This document shows, piece by piece, positions 32,341-39,949 of a DNA stretch of 64,000 nt; the first letter of the stretch is position 1, and the number at the start of each line of letters is the position of its first letter. Source of the stretch: Flavobacterium seoulense (GTDB taxonomy: Bacteria; Bacteroidota; Bacteroidia; Flavobacteriales; Flavobacteriaceae); the NCBI RefSeq assembly GCF_000695795.1, contig NZ_JNCA01000017.1:1-64000 (forward strand). The letters are read 5' to 3'. The position numbers and the translations under genes were made by a program. Below the pieces are notes generated by a model. That model had not been told where the DNA came from. It was given only the letters and a program-made list of their open reading frames with translations, and did not search any database.

Positions 32341-32348
32341 CAAATATA
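32341..32348 (-). promoter_or_regulatory. -7 promoter box of the ilvA leader
   Basis: TATATTTG on the minus strand is an exact TAnnTTTG. A clear -33 TTTG is not seen at the ideal spacing. Confidence 0.6.
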
Positions 32349-32376
32349 CAGAATCTTTGCTTCTAAGAATGAAAAA

Positions 32377-32922
32377 TTATTTTTTTGTTTCAGCAGATGG
32401 AGGAAATTGCGCCAGAATTTTAGAAACAAATTCATTAATTTGATTTTCTTTCTCTCTTCGGTTTTCAGTCAGAGTTCCTATTCCTTCTCCTTGCCAAATT
32501 AATTCTTTTTTCTTAGCATCGATCAAATCAATGTAAAGTGTTCCTTGAGTTGATGAGGTAACGTAAGTATTATTTCCTCCCCAGAAATAAGGATTCCATC
32601 CCCATCCCCAACCGTAACCCCAACCCATGTTGAACTGGTTCACGTCAAGTTGTTCTCTTTCTTTAGTGAAAATGTTCACTAATAAATCAGGATTATTACT
32701 TCGGGTCATCCCTTTTTTAGTAAATTCATCTTCAATGGCATGTAAAATTCTTCTTTTGTCCAATTCTGATATCTGAACTCTGTCAATACCTTTTTTGTGA
32801 AAAGCATAAGTTTTGTATTTGCTAAAATCAGCACGACTATCGTAATCAGAGTGAACTCTAATGGAGCTGCAAGAACTCAATATAAAAAGAAATAATAGCG
32901 GTAATATTTTGAGTGTTTTCAT
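32377..32922 (-). CDS. DUF4136 family lipoprotein
   Basis: A 181-residue lipoprotein (lipobox FILSSC, Cys19). The DUF4136 pattern is clear: VHSDYDSRADFSKYKTYAFHKKG, RRILHAIEDEFTKKGMTRSNNPDLLVNIFTKERE, an aromatic Gly/Trp-rich loop (GWGYGWGWGWNPYFWGG), then GTLYIDLIDAKKKELIWQGEGIGTLTE. The function of the family is unknown; it is expected at the inner or outer membrane. Monocistronic; the ilvA leader promoter starts within 40 bases of its stop. Confidence 0.88.
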   Translation of the reverse strand: MKTLKILPLLFLFILSSCSSIRVHSDYDSRADFSKYKTYAFHKKGIDRVQISELDKRRILHAIEDEFTKKGMTRSNNPDLLVNIFTKEREQLDVNQFNMGWGYGWGWGWNPYFWGGNNTYVTSSTQGTLYIDLIDAKKKELIWQGEGIGTLTENRREKENQINEFVSKILAQFPPSAETKK

Positions 32923-33034
32923 GGTGTAATTATTTGATTAATAATGTATAATTAAAATTTGGTTCTGCTTTTATTAATTTACGATAAAAAGAAAAAAAAG
33001 ATTTAAAATCATTGTGTTTTTTTCGTCAGTACCG

Positions 33035-33211
33035 TTATTTTTTGATTGTTCCTGTTTTTTTATCGTATCCGTAAGGACAATGACGACAGCCACTTTTACA
33101 ACAATACCCTCTTTTTAAATGATATTTTTCAGTAAAACATTTATATCCTTCGGGGGTGTAATAGAAATCTTCGCCTTCTATTAATTTATTTTCATTACTT
33201 TGCCCTATCAT
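33035..33211 (-). CDS. DUF5522-type small cysteine-rich protein
   Basis: A 58-residue ORF too short for routine calling. It starts MIGQSNENKLIEGEDFYY and continues TPEGYKCFTEKYHLKRGYCC, KSGCRHCPYGYDKKTG. The five cysteines in C-x12-CC-x3-C-x2-CP and the phrase GCRHCPYG match the DUF5522 family, also found fused to other domains in Bacteroidota. Probably a zinc- or metal-binding mini-protein. Start at ATG 33211. Confidence 0.8.
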   Translation of the reverse strand: MIGQSNENKLIEGEDFYYTPEGYKCFTEKYHLKRGYCCKSGCRHCPYGYDKKTGTIKK

Positions 33212-33261
33212 TAATGGTTTTGTTGTTGATTATCAATACAAATTTATAAATTAAACAAACA

Positions 33262-33600
33262 ATGTTTTTTATTGTTAACAAGTATTTAATACCAAAAGGT
33301 TTCCGTGGGTTAACGGCTTATCCATTTGTATTTTTAAAATACCGAACTGATAAAAACGATGCTGTTTTTATCAACCACGAACGTATTCATTTAAGACAAC
33401 AAATAGAATTGTTAATACTTCCTTTTTTTATTTGGTATTTTATCGAATATCTTATTCGCCTGTTACAATATAATAACAAAAATCGTGCCTATCGAAATAT
33501 TTCCTTTGAGAAAGAGGCATATAGTAACGAATTTGATACTGATTATCTTAAAAATAGAAAGATGTTTGGTTTTTGGAAGTATTTATTTCGAATAAAATAA
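33262..33600 (+). CDS. Small membrane protein with HExxH motif
   Basis: 112 residues, no named family. H39-E-R-I-H43 (INHERIHLRQQIELL) is a zincin HExxH motif followed by a transmembrane helix (about 49-67, ELLILPFFIWYFIEYLI). Glu85 in SFEKEAYSNE could be the third ligand, as in M48/M56-type peptidases, where an FEKEAD/E segment plays that role. If so, this is an unusually small membrane metallopeptidase. No signal peptide. It stands alone between DUF5522 and the desulfhydrase gene. Confidence 0.65.
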   Translation: MFFIVNKYLIPKGFRGLTAYPFVFLKYRTDKNDAVFINHERIHLRQQIELLILPFFIWYFIEYLIRLLQYNNKNRAYRNISFEKEAYSNEFDTDYLKNRKMFGFWKYLFRIK

Positions 33601-33663
33601 AACTGTTTTTCTTACTAAATACCTAAAGATTTCACAAAGATTGACTAAGTTGCTATGAAGTTT

Positions 33664-33671
33664 TATCTTTG
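33664..33671 (+). promoter_or_regulatory. -7 promoter box of the desulfhydrase-like gene
   Basis: TATCTTTG is an exact TAnnTTTG, with ATTG 20 bases upstream. It overlaps the TTG at 33669, which therefore cannot be the start codon if this promoter is used. Confidence 0.6.
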
Positions 33672-33686
33672 CGAAAAAGAATTGCT

Positions 33687-34583
33687 TTGAATCAAAAACT
33701 GCAAATACAATTTCCTAATTCCATTTCTGTTACTATTAAGAGAGAAGATTTGATTCATTCTGTAGTTTCTGGAAATAAATTTCGAAAATTAAAGTACAAT
33801 TTGCTTCAGGCAAAAACTGAAAATAAAAAATCGCTGCTTACTTTTGGTGGTGCTTTTTCGAATCATATTGCGGCGGTTGCTTTTGCTGCCAGAGAAAATG
33901 GTTTTCAGTCCATCGGAATTATTCGTGGAGATGAATTGAGAGATAAGATTGCTGGAAATCCCACTTTGAAATTTGCTCAGGAATGCGGAATGCAATTCGA
34001 ATTTGTTTCCCGTGAAGCTTATCGGTTGAAAACAGAAGACACTTTTTTAGCCGATTTGAAATCAAAGTTTGGCGATTTTTTCCTGATTCCTGAAGGCGGA
34101 ACCAATGCTTATGCAATAAAAGGCTGCGAAGAAATTTTAACTTCTGAAGATAAGGAGTTTGATTATATTTGTTGTGCAGTTGGAACCGGCGGAACTATTT
34201 CCGGAATAATCAATAGTGCATTGCGACATCAAAAAGTTTTAGGATTTCCGGCTCTGAAAGGCGATTTTTTAAAAGATGAAATCCGTATTTTTGTGCAAAA
34301 TGAAAATTGGGATTTAATTACTGAATATCATTTTGGCGGATATGGTAAAGTAAATACAGATTTGGTTCAGTTTATTAATCAGTTTTATCATGAAAATCAA
34401 ATTCCGTTAGATCCTGTTTATACTGGAAAAATGGTTTTTGGCGTTATAGATTTAATTCAAAATAATTATTTTCCAGCTCAATCTAATATTTTACTCATTC
34501 ATACCGGAGGATTACAAGGAATTCAAGGAATGAATGCTGAATTGAAAAAGAAACAATTACCAACAATAGCTATCCATGTTTAA
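33687..34583 (+). CDS. ACC deaminase / D-cysteine desulfhydrase family PLP enzyme
   Basis: About 298 residues of the ACC deaminase/D-cysteine desulfhydrase group (tryptophan-synthase-beta fold). Visible: IKREDLIHSVVSGNKFRKLKYNLLQA with the PLP lysine in GNKFRKLKY, TFGGAFSNHIAAVAFAA, IPEGGTNAYAIKGCEE, CCAVGTGGTISG and a C-terminal HTGGLQGIQGM. Known members make pyruvate, ammonia and H2S from D-cysteine, or cleave ACC; the sequence does not decide. No ATG exists in the right place: TTG 33669 overlaps the -7 box, so TTG 33687 (giving MNQKLQIQF) is preferred. It overlaps the next gene by 8 bases. Confidence 0.8.
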   Translation: MNQKLQIQFPNSISVTIKREDLIHSVVSGNKFRKLKYNLLQAKTENKKSLLTFGGAFSNHIAAVAFAARENGFQSIGIIRGDELRDKIAGNPTLKFAQECGMQFEFVSREAYRLKTEDTFLADLKSKFGDFFLIPEGGTNAYAIKGCEEILTSEDKEFDYICCAVGTGGTISGIINSALRHQKVLGFPALKGDFLKDEIRIFVQNENWDLITEYHFGGYGKVNTDLVQFINQFYHENQIPLDPVYTGKMVFGVIDLIQNNYFPAQSNILLIHTGGLQGIQGMNAELKKKQLPTIAIHV

Positions 34584-35415
34584 GAAAAACCTACTGTTAT
34601 TTGTCGTTTTACTGCTTGTAAGTTGTCATGCTTCAAAATCCCCAATTGCGACAACAAAAAAGGCAGTCAGTAAAAATACTTCCTATTCTCAAAAAAATAA
34701 AAGAACCCATACTTCTAAAAGTCGTAGCGAAGTGATTGAATCTACTTCAAGAACCGTGGTTACTAATGATATTGTAAGTAGTTATGTGTTGCAGTACAAA
34801 GATATTGCGATGAGTAATATGAAAACTTACGGGATTCCGGCGAGTATTATTCTGGCTCAGGGAATTTTAGAATCAGGAGCCGGAAGAGGGAATTTAGCAG
34901 TAAATGCTAATAATCATTTTGGAATAAAATGCCATGCTGATTGGGTAGGAGATAGTGTAAGACATGACGATGACAGTAGTCAGGAATGTTTTAGAAAATA
35001 CAATAAAGCATCCGAATCGTATCGTGATCACGCTTTGTTTTTAACAGGGAAAGGCAGGTATGCAAGTTTGTTTACATTAGACAAAGACGATTATGAAGCC
35101 TGGGCAAAAGGACTAAGAAAAGCAGGTTATGCGACTGATCCAAGATATCCGGATAAGTTGATTTCTTATATTGAACGTTATAATTTAGCCGAATATGATG
35201 CTATCGTTTTAGGAACTAAATTTGTGCCTATCGAAAATCAAAATTCCAGATCTGTTAATGTGAGTTCGAGAAATGATGGTTATTATGAGGTTCAAAAAGG
35301 AGATACTCTGTATTCAATTTCGAAAAAATATAATGTATTAGTAGAAGACTTAAAACAGAAAAATAAACTTTCAGATAATACACTTTCAATAGGTCAGCGA
35401 CTGAAAATAAATTAA
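34576..35415 (+). CDS. Glucosaminidase (muramidase-like) lipoprotein with LysM
   Basis: A 279-residue lipoprotein (lipobox LLVSC, Cys17), then a Ser/Lys/Thr-rich linker (20-60), a glucosaminidase/flagellar-FlgJ-like domain (about 70-205; AMSNMKTYGIPASIILAQGILESGAGRGNLAVNANNHFGIKCH, with catalytic Glu in ILESGAG) and a C-terminal LysM repeat (about 232-278; YEVQKGDTLYSISKKYNV). It would cut peptidoglycan glycan strands in the periplasm. It overlaps the previous gene by 8 bases and is probably co-transcribed with it. Confidence 0.9.
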   Translation: MFKKNLLLFVVLLLVSCHASKSPIATTKKAVSKNTSYSQKNKRTHTSKSRSEVIESTSRTVVTNDIVSSYVLQYKDIAMSNMKTYGIPASIILAQGILESGAGRGNLAVNANNHFGIKCHADWVGDSVRHDDDSSQECFRKYNKASESYRDHALFLTGKGRYASLFTLDKDDYEAWAKGLRKAGYATDPRYPDKLISYIERYNLAEYDAIVLGTKFVPIENQNSRSVNVSSRNDGYYEVQKGDTLYSISKKYNVLVEDLKQKNKLSDNTLSIGQRLKIN

Positions 35416-35499
35416 TTATAATTCAATAAAAAATAATAAGATGTTTGGAAATCAAGATTTGTAAATCTAAAATCTGAACTCAAAAAAATAAAATCATAA

Positions 35500-36786
35500 A
35501 TGTTATATCAAAGAAGTAGCCAGCTTTTTGCTGAAGCAGAAAAAGTAATTCCGGGAGGCGTGAATTCGCCGGTAAGAGCATTCAAATCAGTAGGTGGAAC
35601 GCCAATTTTTGTTAAAAAAGCCAAAGGAGCTTATTTATATGATGAAGATGGAAACCGATTAATTGATTATATTAATTCCTGGGGACCTATGGTTTTAGGT
35701 CATGCTTTTGAACCTGTAGTACATGCAGTAACTGAGAAAGCGAAACTAGGAACTTCTTTTGGGATGCCAACAGAATTAGAAACCCAAATAGCGGCTTTGG
35801 CAGTTTCGATGGTGCCTAATATCGATAAAATTCGTTTTGTAAATTCAGGAACTGAAGCTTGTATGAGCGCAATAAGATTAGCCCGCGGATTTACGAAAAG
35901 AGATAAAATAATAAAATTTGCAGGTTGTTACCACGGGCATTCTGATTCTTTCCTGATTCAGGCAGGAAGTGGTGCTATGACATTTGGATCGCCAAATAGT
36001 CCGGGAGTTACAGCAGGAACAGCCAAGGATACCTTGTTAGCTACCTACAATGATTTGCAAAATGTAAAAAACTTAATTGATGTTAACAGAAACGAAATAG
36101 CAGCAATTATAATAGAACCGGTTGCGGGTAATATGGGATGTATACCACCAGCTGAAGGTTTCTTAAAAGGCTTACGCCAATTGTGTGACGAAAACGGAAT
36201 ATTACTGATTTTTGATGAGGTAATGACAGGTTTTAGATTAGCCAGAGGTGGTGCACAGGAATTACTAAGTATTAATGCTGATATTGTTTGTTTCGGAAAA
36301 GTAATTGGCGGCGGATTGCCAGTAGGGGCTTTTGCAGCCCGCAAAGAAATTATGAATTATTTAGCGCCACTTGGACCGGTTTATCAGGCTGGAACTTTAT
36401 CAGGAAATCCATTAGCAATGGCTGCTGGTTTAGCTATGTTAGAATCTTTAAATAATGATACTGCTATTTTTCAGCGATTAGAAGAAAAAACAGCTTATTT
36501 AGAAGCTGGAATAAAAAAAGTTTTAGAAGCTAATAATGTAGTGCATACAATCAATAGAGTTGGTTCTATGATTTCAGTACATTTTGATGCTGATCCGGTT
36601 GTTGATTTAAAAACTGCGGCTAATGGAGATAATGATACTTTTAAAAAATTCTTCCATGGATTATTACAAGAAGGAATTTATATTGCACCTTCAGCTTATG
36701 AAACCTGGTTTATCACCGATGCTTTGACTTATGAAGATTTAGATTTCACAATCAATGCCATCGATAAAGTTTCAAAAACTTTATAA
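35500..36786 (+). CDS. hemL: Glutamate-1-semialdehyde 2,1-aminomutase
   Basis: A 428-residue, full-length class III aminotransferase-fold enzyme making 5-aminolevulinate for haem. Visible: [74 protein letters not shown] and the PLP lysine in [15 protein letters not shown] (about residue 267). All are standard for HemL. An 84-base gap precedes it, and a bidirectional terminator follows. Confidence 0.97.
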   Translation: MLYQRSSQLFAEAEKVIPGGVNSPVRAFKSVGGTPIFVKKAKGAYLYDEDGNRLIDYINSWGPMVLGHAFEPVVHAVTEKAKLGTSFGMPTELETQIAALAVSMVPNIDKIRFVNSGTEACMSAIRLARGFTKRDKIIKFAGCYHGHSDSFLIQAGSGAMTFGSPNSPGVTAGTAKDTLLATYNDLQNVKNLIDVNRNEIAAIIIEPVAGNMGCIPPAEGFLKGLRQLCDENGILLIFDEVMTGFRLARGGAQELLSINADIVCFGKVIGGGLPVGAFAARKEIMNYLAPLGPVYQAGTLSGNPLAMAAGLAMLESLNNDTAIFQRLEEKTAYLEAGIKKVLEANNVVHTINRVGSMISVHFDADPVVDLKTAANGDNDTFKKFFHGLLQEGIYIAPSAYETWFITDALTYEDLDFTINAIDKVSKTL

Positions 36787-36798
36787 TTTTAAAAAGCA

Positions 36799-36833
36799 AA
36801 AAAGCTTCGGGTGTTTATCCCGAAGCTTTTTTC
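36799..36833. terminator. Bidirectional terminator, hemL and Spy-like gene
   Basis: AAAGCTTCGGG pairs perfectly with CCCGAAGCTTT around TGTTTAT, with A-runs and T-runs outside. It serves the convergent hemL and 36836-37234 genes. Confidence 0.88.
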
Positions 36834-36835
36834 TT

Positions 36836-37234
36836 TTAGTTTTCCATGTTGTCTCCTCCTTGTGGTCTGTCATTCATTCCACCACCTTGTCGGTCACCCA
36901 TTCTTTGCTGCATTCTTTGTCTCATTTGTGCCTGATTAGCTTCCCATTTTTTTAATTGTTCAGGAGTTAGAATTGCTTTTAATTTGTCATCTGTTTTTTT
37001 TCTTTCTTCCTGCATTTGCTCTCTGGAAAAACCTTTTTGGTTTTCTCTGTTTTTAGCTTGCTCAGCATAAAGCTGTTTTAATTGATCCTGTTGTGCTGCG
37101 TCTAAGTTTAATTCTTTAGACATTCTTTCAACACGTTGTTCAGGAGAGAAATTACCTCTTTGTGGTCTGTTGCCATTTTGTGCAAACGTAGATACACTAA
37201 CAACTAATAATGCGGCAATAATTAATTTTTTCAT
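36836..37234 (-). CDS. Secreted Spy/CpxP-like (LTxxQ-type) protein, DUF4890-like
   Basis: A 132-residue exported protein (signal peptide 1-18, ending STFAQ). The mature part is helical and charged: SPEQRVERMSKELNLDAAQQDQLKQLYAEQ, then LKAILTPEQLKKWEANQAQM. L-x-x-x-Q and L-T-x-x-Q-type motifs recall Spy/CpxP periplasmic chaperones or metal-responsive proteins. The tail is Gly/Asp/Arg-rich (QQRMGDRQGGGMND). A paralogue lies at 48173-48718. Function inferred only from fold-like pattern. Confidence 0.75.
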   Translation of the reverse strand: MKKLIIAALLVVSVSTFAQNGNRPQRGNFSPEQRVERMSKELNLDAAQQDQLKQLYAEQAKNRENQKGFSREQMQEERKKTDDKLKAILTPEQLKKWEANQAQMRQRMQQRMGDRQGGGMNDRPQGGDNMEN

Positions 37235-37352
37235 TTTTTCGTGGTTTATGTTAAAGTTATAGGGTTAAGACAATAAATAATGAAAAAGGTTTAATTATTA
37301 ATGTTTTTTATGAAGTGGTTTTTTGAAATTGTTCTCGAATCTTTAGTATTTA

Positions 37353-38084
37353 TTACAATTGTACTGAAAAATATTTTTCCAGTTTTGTTGCTTTAGGGAA
37401 TAAAATATTGTTTTCTAAATGAATGTGTTTGTGTAAATCTTCTTCAAATTCTTTTAGCATGGCAAAAGTTACTTTATAGGTATTACACGCATCGGCCGGT
37501 GGAGTGTAATTATTACTTATTGCGGCTATTTTTCTAAAACGTTCCCCTTCGGTATCGTGTTCATGCATCATCATCGTGATTGGGTTTTCGATAGTTCCAA
37601 AATGGGGTTGTTCAATGAGCTCATCTGAAATAGTTGCACGAACTAATTTCTTGATGAAAGGAAATAAAATAAGTTCTTCTTTTTTCATGTGCTGGGCTAA
37701 TTCTCCGGCACAGCCTGTAAAAAGTTCGTTAATTACGAATAATTCGGGATGAGAATTTCCATGTACTTTGCACAGTTTGTTTAAAAAAGGAAGTAAAATG
37801 GCTGTTTTTTCTTCAACATAGCGATGATGCGTTTTTTCGATATAATCGACTAATAAATCTAAAGGCCATGCATTGAAATCAATTCCAGAATCGTTTTTTG
37901 TATTTAAAACCGTATTTAATTCTTCTAATAAATAGCCAGAAGACAAGTTTTTCTGATGACAAACTTCTTCAATTGTTCTGTTTCCTTTACAGCAAAAATC
38001 AATTCCATGTTTTGAAAAAACAGCTGCTGTTCTAAAATCGTTTGCTACATATTTTCCAATTGTAGTTTTTTCTAAAGTTTCCAT
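37353..38084 (-). CDS. ric: Iron-sulfur cluster repair di-iron protein (RIC/ScdA/YtfE)
   Basis: 243 residues from ATG 38084 (METLEKTTIGKY); the upstream ATGs would add unlikely hydrophobic extensions. N-terminal DUF542/ScdA domain: VANDFRTAAVFSKHGIDFCCKGNRTIEEVC with the CC motif. The C-terminal hemerythrin-like domain has His/Glu ligands in IEKTHHRYVEEK, KVHGNSHPELF, HMKKEELILFPFIKKL, MMHEHDTEGERF and DLHKHIHLENNILFPKA. RIC proteins repair Fe-S centres damaged by NO or oxidants. The gene is divergent from narK with a shared Fnr-type palindrome between them. Confidence 0.93.
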   Translation of the reverse strand: METLEKTTIGKYVANDFRTAAVFSKHGIDFCCKGNRTIEEVCHQKNLSSGYLLEELNTVLNTKNDSGIDFNAWPLDLLVDYIEKTHHRYVEEKTAILLPFLNKLCKVHGNSHPELFVINELFTGCAGELAQHMKKEELILFPFIKKLVRATISDELIEQPHFGTIENPITMMMHEHDTEGERFRKIAAISNNYTPPADACNTYKVTFAMLKEFEEDLHKHIHLENNILFPKATKLEKYFSVQL

Positions 38085-38123
38085 AATAGTTGTTTTTATA
38101 TTGTAATTCATTATTTTGATGTT

Positions 38124-38197
38124 TAAAATTATTAATAACAAAACCTGTGGAATATGATTTAAATCATATGTTACATTTTTTATCCGTGCTTTCTTTG
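38124..38197. promoter_or_regulatory. Divergent ric-narK promoter region with Fnr-type palindrome
   Basis: ATATGATTTAAATCATAT (38152-38169) is a perfect 18-bp palindrome; its core ATGATnnnnATCAT is one base per arm from FNR's TTGATnnnnATCAA. Its centre (38160.5) is 36.5 bases from the last base of TTTCTTTG (38190-38197, towards narK) and also 36.5 bases from the last base of TAATTTTA (minus strand, 38131 to 38124, towards ric). The DUF2798 promoter has the same spacing. Confidence 0.65.
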
Positions 38198-38329
38198 TAG
38201 TGTTAAAAAAGGATTACAATTTTTTAACCGAAAAAACTGATAATTTAGAGATGAAATTTGTATCTTGTCTTTTCTTGAAGTAGTATTTTTCGTTGTTTAT
38301 TTTGTTTGTGAAATTTAATTAAAGAAAGT

Positions 38330-39805
38330 ATGAGTAACTTGTCACAATCACACCAAATATTATTTTTAAATACACTCGCTTTTGCAGTTTGTTTTGCCTG
38401 TTGGACTTTAAATGGAGTTTTGGTTACTTTTTTAGTAGATCAGGAAATTTTCGATTGGAATGTAGTTCAAATCGGCTGGCTATTAGGAATTCCGGTACTT
38501 ACAGGTTCCTTGATGCGGTTACCAATGGGAATTTTGACAGATAAGTTCGGAGGTCGGGTAATGTATTCTGCTTTATTGATTTTAGCTTCAATTCCTTTGT
38601 TTTTACTGCCTTTTGCTACTAATTTTTGGATGTTTGCTTTGTTGAGTTTCATGTTCGGAATGGTAGGAACCAGTTTTGCAATAGGTGTGGCTTACACTTC
38701 ACTTTGGTATCCAAAAGACTGGCAGGGACGTGCATTAGGAATCTTCGGAATGGGAACTGCCGGAGCATCAATTACTCCTTTTATAGCACCAAGTTTATTA
38801 AAATATTTCTCCGAATCAGATCCTGTGAATGGCTGGAAATATCTGCCGGTAATTTATGGTTCTGCATTATTGATTATGGGAATTGCTTTTATCTTTTTTT
38901 CGAAAACAAAAAAGATTGAGGGAAAACCAAAAACTGTGAAAGAATTGTTGCAACCACTTAAAGAGGTACGGGTTTGGCGTTTCGGGACTTACTATTTTTT
39001 ATTGTTTGGTTCTTTTGTGTCATTTTCTCAATGGTTGTTGCCTAATTTCATGAATGTTTATCATACCACTCTAATTTTAGGAGGATTGTTTACGACCTGT
39101 TTTAGTTTGCCGGCTGGTGTTATTCGTGCCTTTGGCGGATTTTTATCAGATAAGTTTGGTGCCAGAAAAGTGATGTATTGGGTGTTGAGCACTTCGGTAG
39201 TATTGAGTTTTTTGCTATTGTTCCCAAAAATGAATATTACAACTTCGGGTAATGGCTTAATGGCGGGTAAAGCTGGTACTGTTACGCAGGTTTTACCTTC
39301 TAAAATTGTGATTGACGAAAGAGAATACGTAGTTACTCCAAAAGATAATAGTGAAAATAATAGTCAATTTTTTCCCTCTAAAAAAACCTGGCAGGAAGTT
39401 GTTGTTGCCGAAAATCAAAAGATTCAAAAGAAAGAATTAATTGCTGATGGAATTACCCAAATCCATTTTGAGGCTAATATGTGGGTGTATCTTATTTTGG
39501 TGATTTTAATTGGTACCTGTTGGGGGATTGGTTCAGCGGCAGTTTATAAACATATTCCGGAATATTTCCCAAATCAGGTGGGAGTTATTGGTGGAATGGT
39601 TGGAATGATTGGTGGTTTAGGAGGTTTTATTGGACCAATTGTTTTTGGATATCTACTTGCATTTACTGGTTTCTGGACAAGTTCATGGCTCTTTATTTTT
39701 GCTTTATCAATTGTTTGCCTGATTTGGATGCATCGTGTAATTGTAAAAATGACAAGAGAAAGACTACCTGAATTTGCTCAGGATATGGATCGAAAAGACC
39801 AATAA
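38330..39805 (+). CDS. narK: Nitrate/nitrite MFS transporter (NarK family)
   Basis: A 491-residue, 12-helix MFS transporter of the nitrate/nitrite porter family. Signatures: FACWTLNGVLVTFL, LMRLPMGILTDKFGGR, FAIGVAYTSLWYPKDWQGRALGIFGMGTAGASITPF and GVIRAFGGFLSDKFGARKVMYW; the nitrate-binding arginines are in LMRLP and VIRAFGG. An insertion of about 85 residues (about 300-385), beta-rich and hydrophilic, lies in the C-terminal half between membrane helices; canonical NarK lacks it. It would bring nitrate in, or exchange nitrate and nitrite, for the reductase operon 145 bases downstream. Confidence 0.92.
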   Translation: MSNLSQSHQILFLNTLAFAVCFACWTLNGVLVTFLVDQEIFDWNVVQIGWLLGIPVLTGSLMRLPMGILTDKFGGRVMYSALLILASIPLFLLPFATNFWMFALLSFMFGMVGTSFAIGVAYTSLWYPKDWQGRALGIFGMGTAGASITPFIAPSLLKYFSESDPVNGWKYLPVIYGSALLIMGIAFIFFSKTKKIEGKPKTVKELLQPLKEVRVWRFGTYYFLLFGSFVSFSQWLLPNFMNVYHTTLILGGLFTTCFSLPAGVIRAFGGFLSDKFGARKVMYWVLSTSVVLSFLLLFPKMNITTSGNGLMAGKAGTVTQVLPSKIVIDEREYVVTPKDNSENNSQFFPSKKTWQEVVVAENQKIQKKELIADGITQIHFEANMWVYLILVILIGTCWGIGSAAVYKHIPEYFPNQVGVIGGMVGMIGGLGGFIGPIVFGYLLAFTGFWTSSWLFIFALSIVCLIWMHRVIVKMTRERLPEFAQDMDRKDQ

Positions 39806-39870
39806 TTATAACATTATTAAGTATTATTGTTCTTTGTATGTACTTAAGTATTTTTTCTTATTTTTTTACT

Positions 39871-39878
39871 TAGTTTTG
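39871..39878 (+). promoter_or_regulatory. -7 promoter box of the nitrate reductase operon
   Basis: TAGTTTTG is an exact TAnnTTTG, 71 bases before the cytochrome b ATG. No Fnr-like palindrome sits 36.5 bases upstream; TACTTAAGTA (39841-39850) is the only nearby palindrome. Confidence 0.55.
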
Positions 39879-39949
39879 TGTGACCTATAAAATGAAACTA
39901 TTAGTTTTTAGCGGAATTTTAAAAGTGTTGAGATTTAAAATAATACGAA

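Noticed and set aside
32240..32443. 67-residue plus-strand ORF opposite the ilvA leader
   Set aside because: Asn/Val-rich translation is the antisense of the isoleucine codons and of the terminator; the minus-strand reading explains it better.
35442..35465. Seven-codon upstream ORF (MFGNQDL) before hemL
   Set aside because: No terminator, no biased codons linked to haem synthesis, and the region is simple AT-rich sequence; chance is enough.
39841..39850. TACTTAAGTA palindrome before the nitrate reductase operon as an Fnr site
   Set aside because: It lacks the TGA/TCA half-sites, is only 10 bp and is not at the 36.5-base spacing found at the other three promoters.
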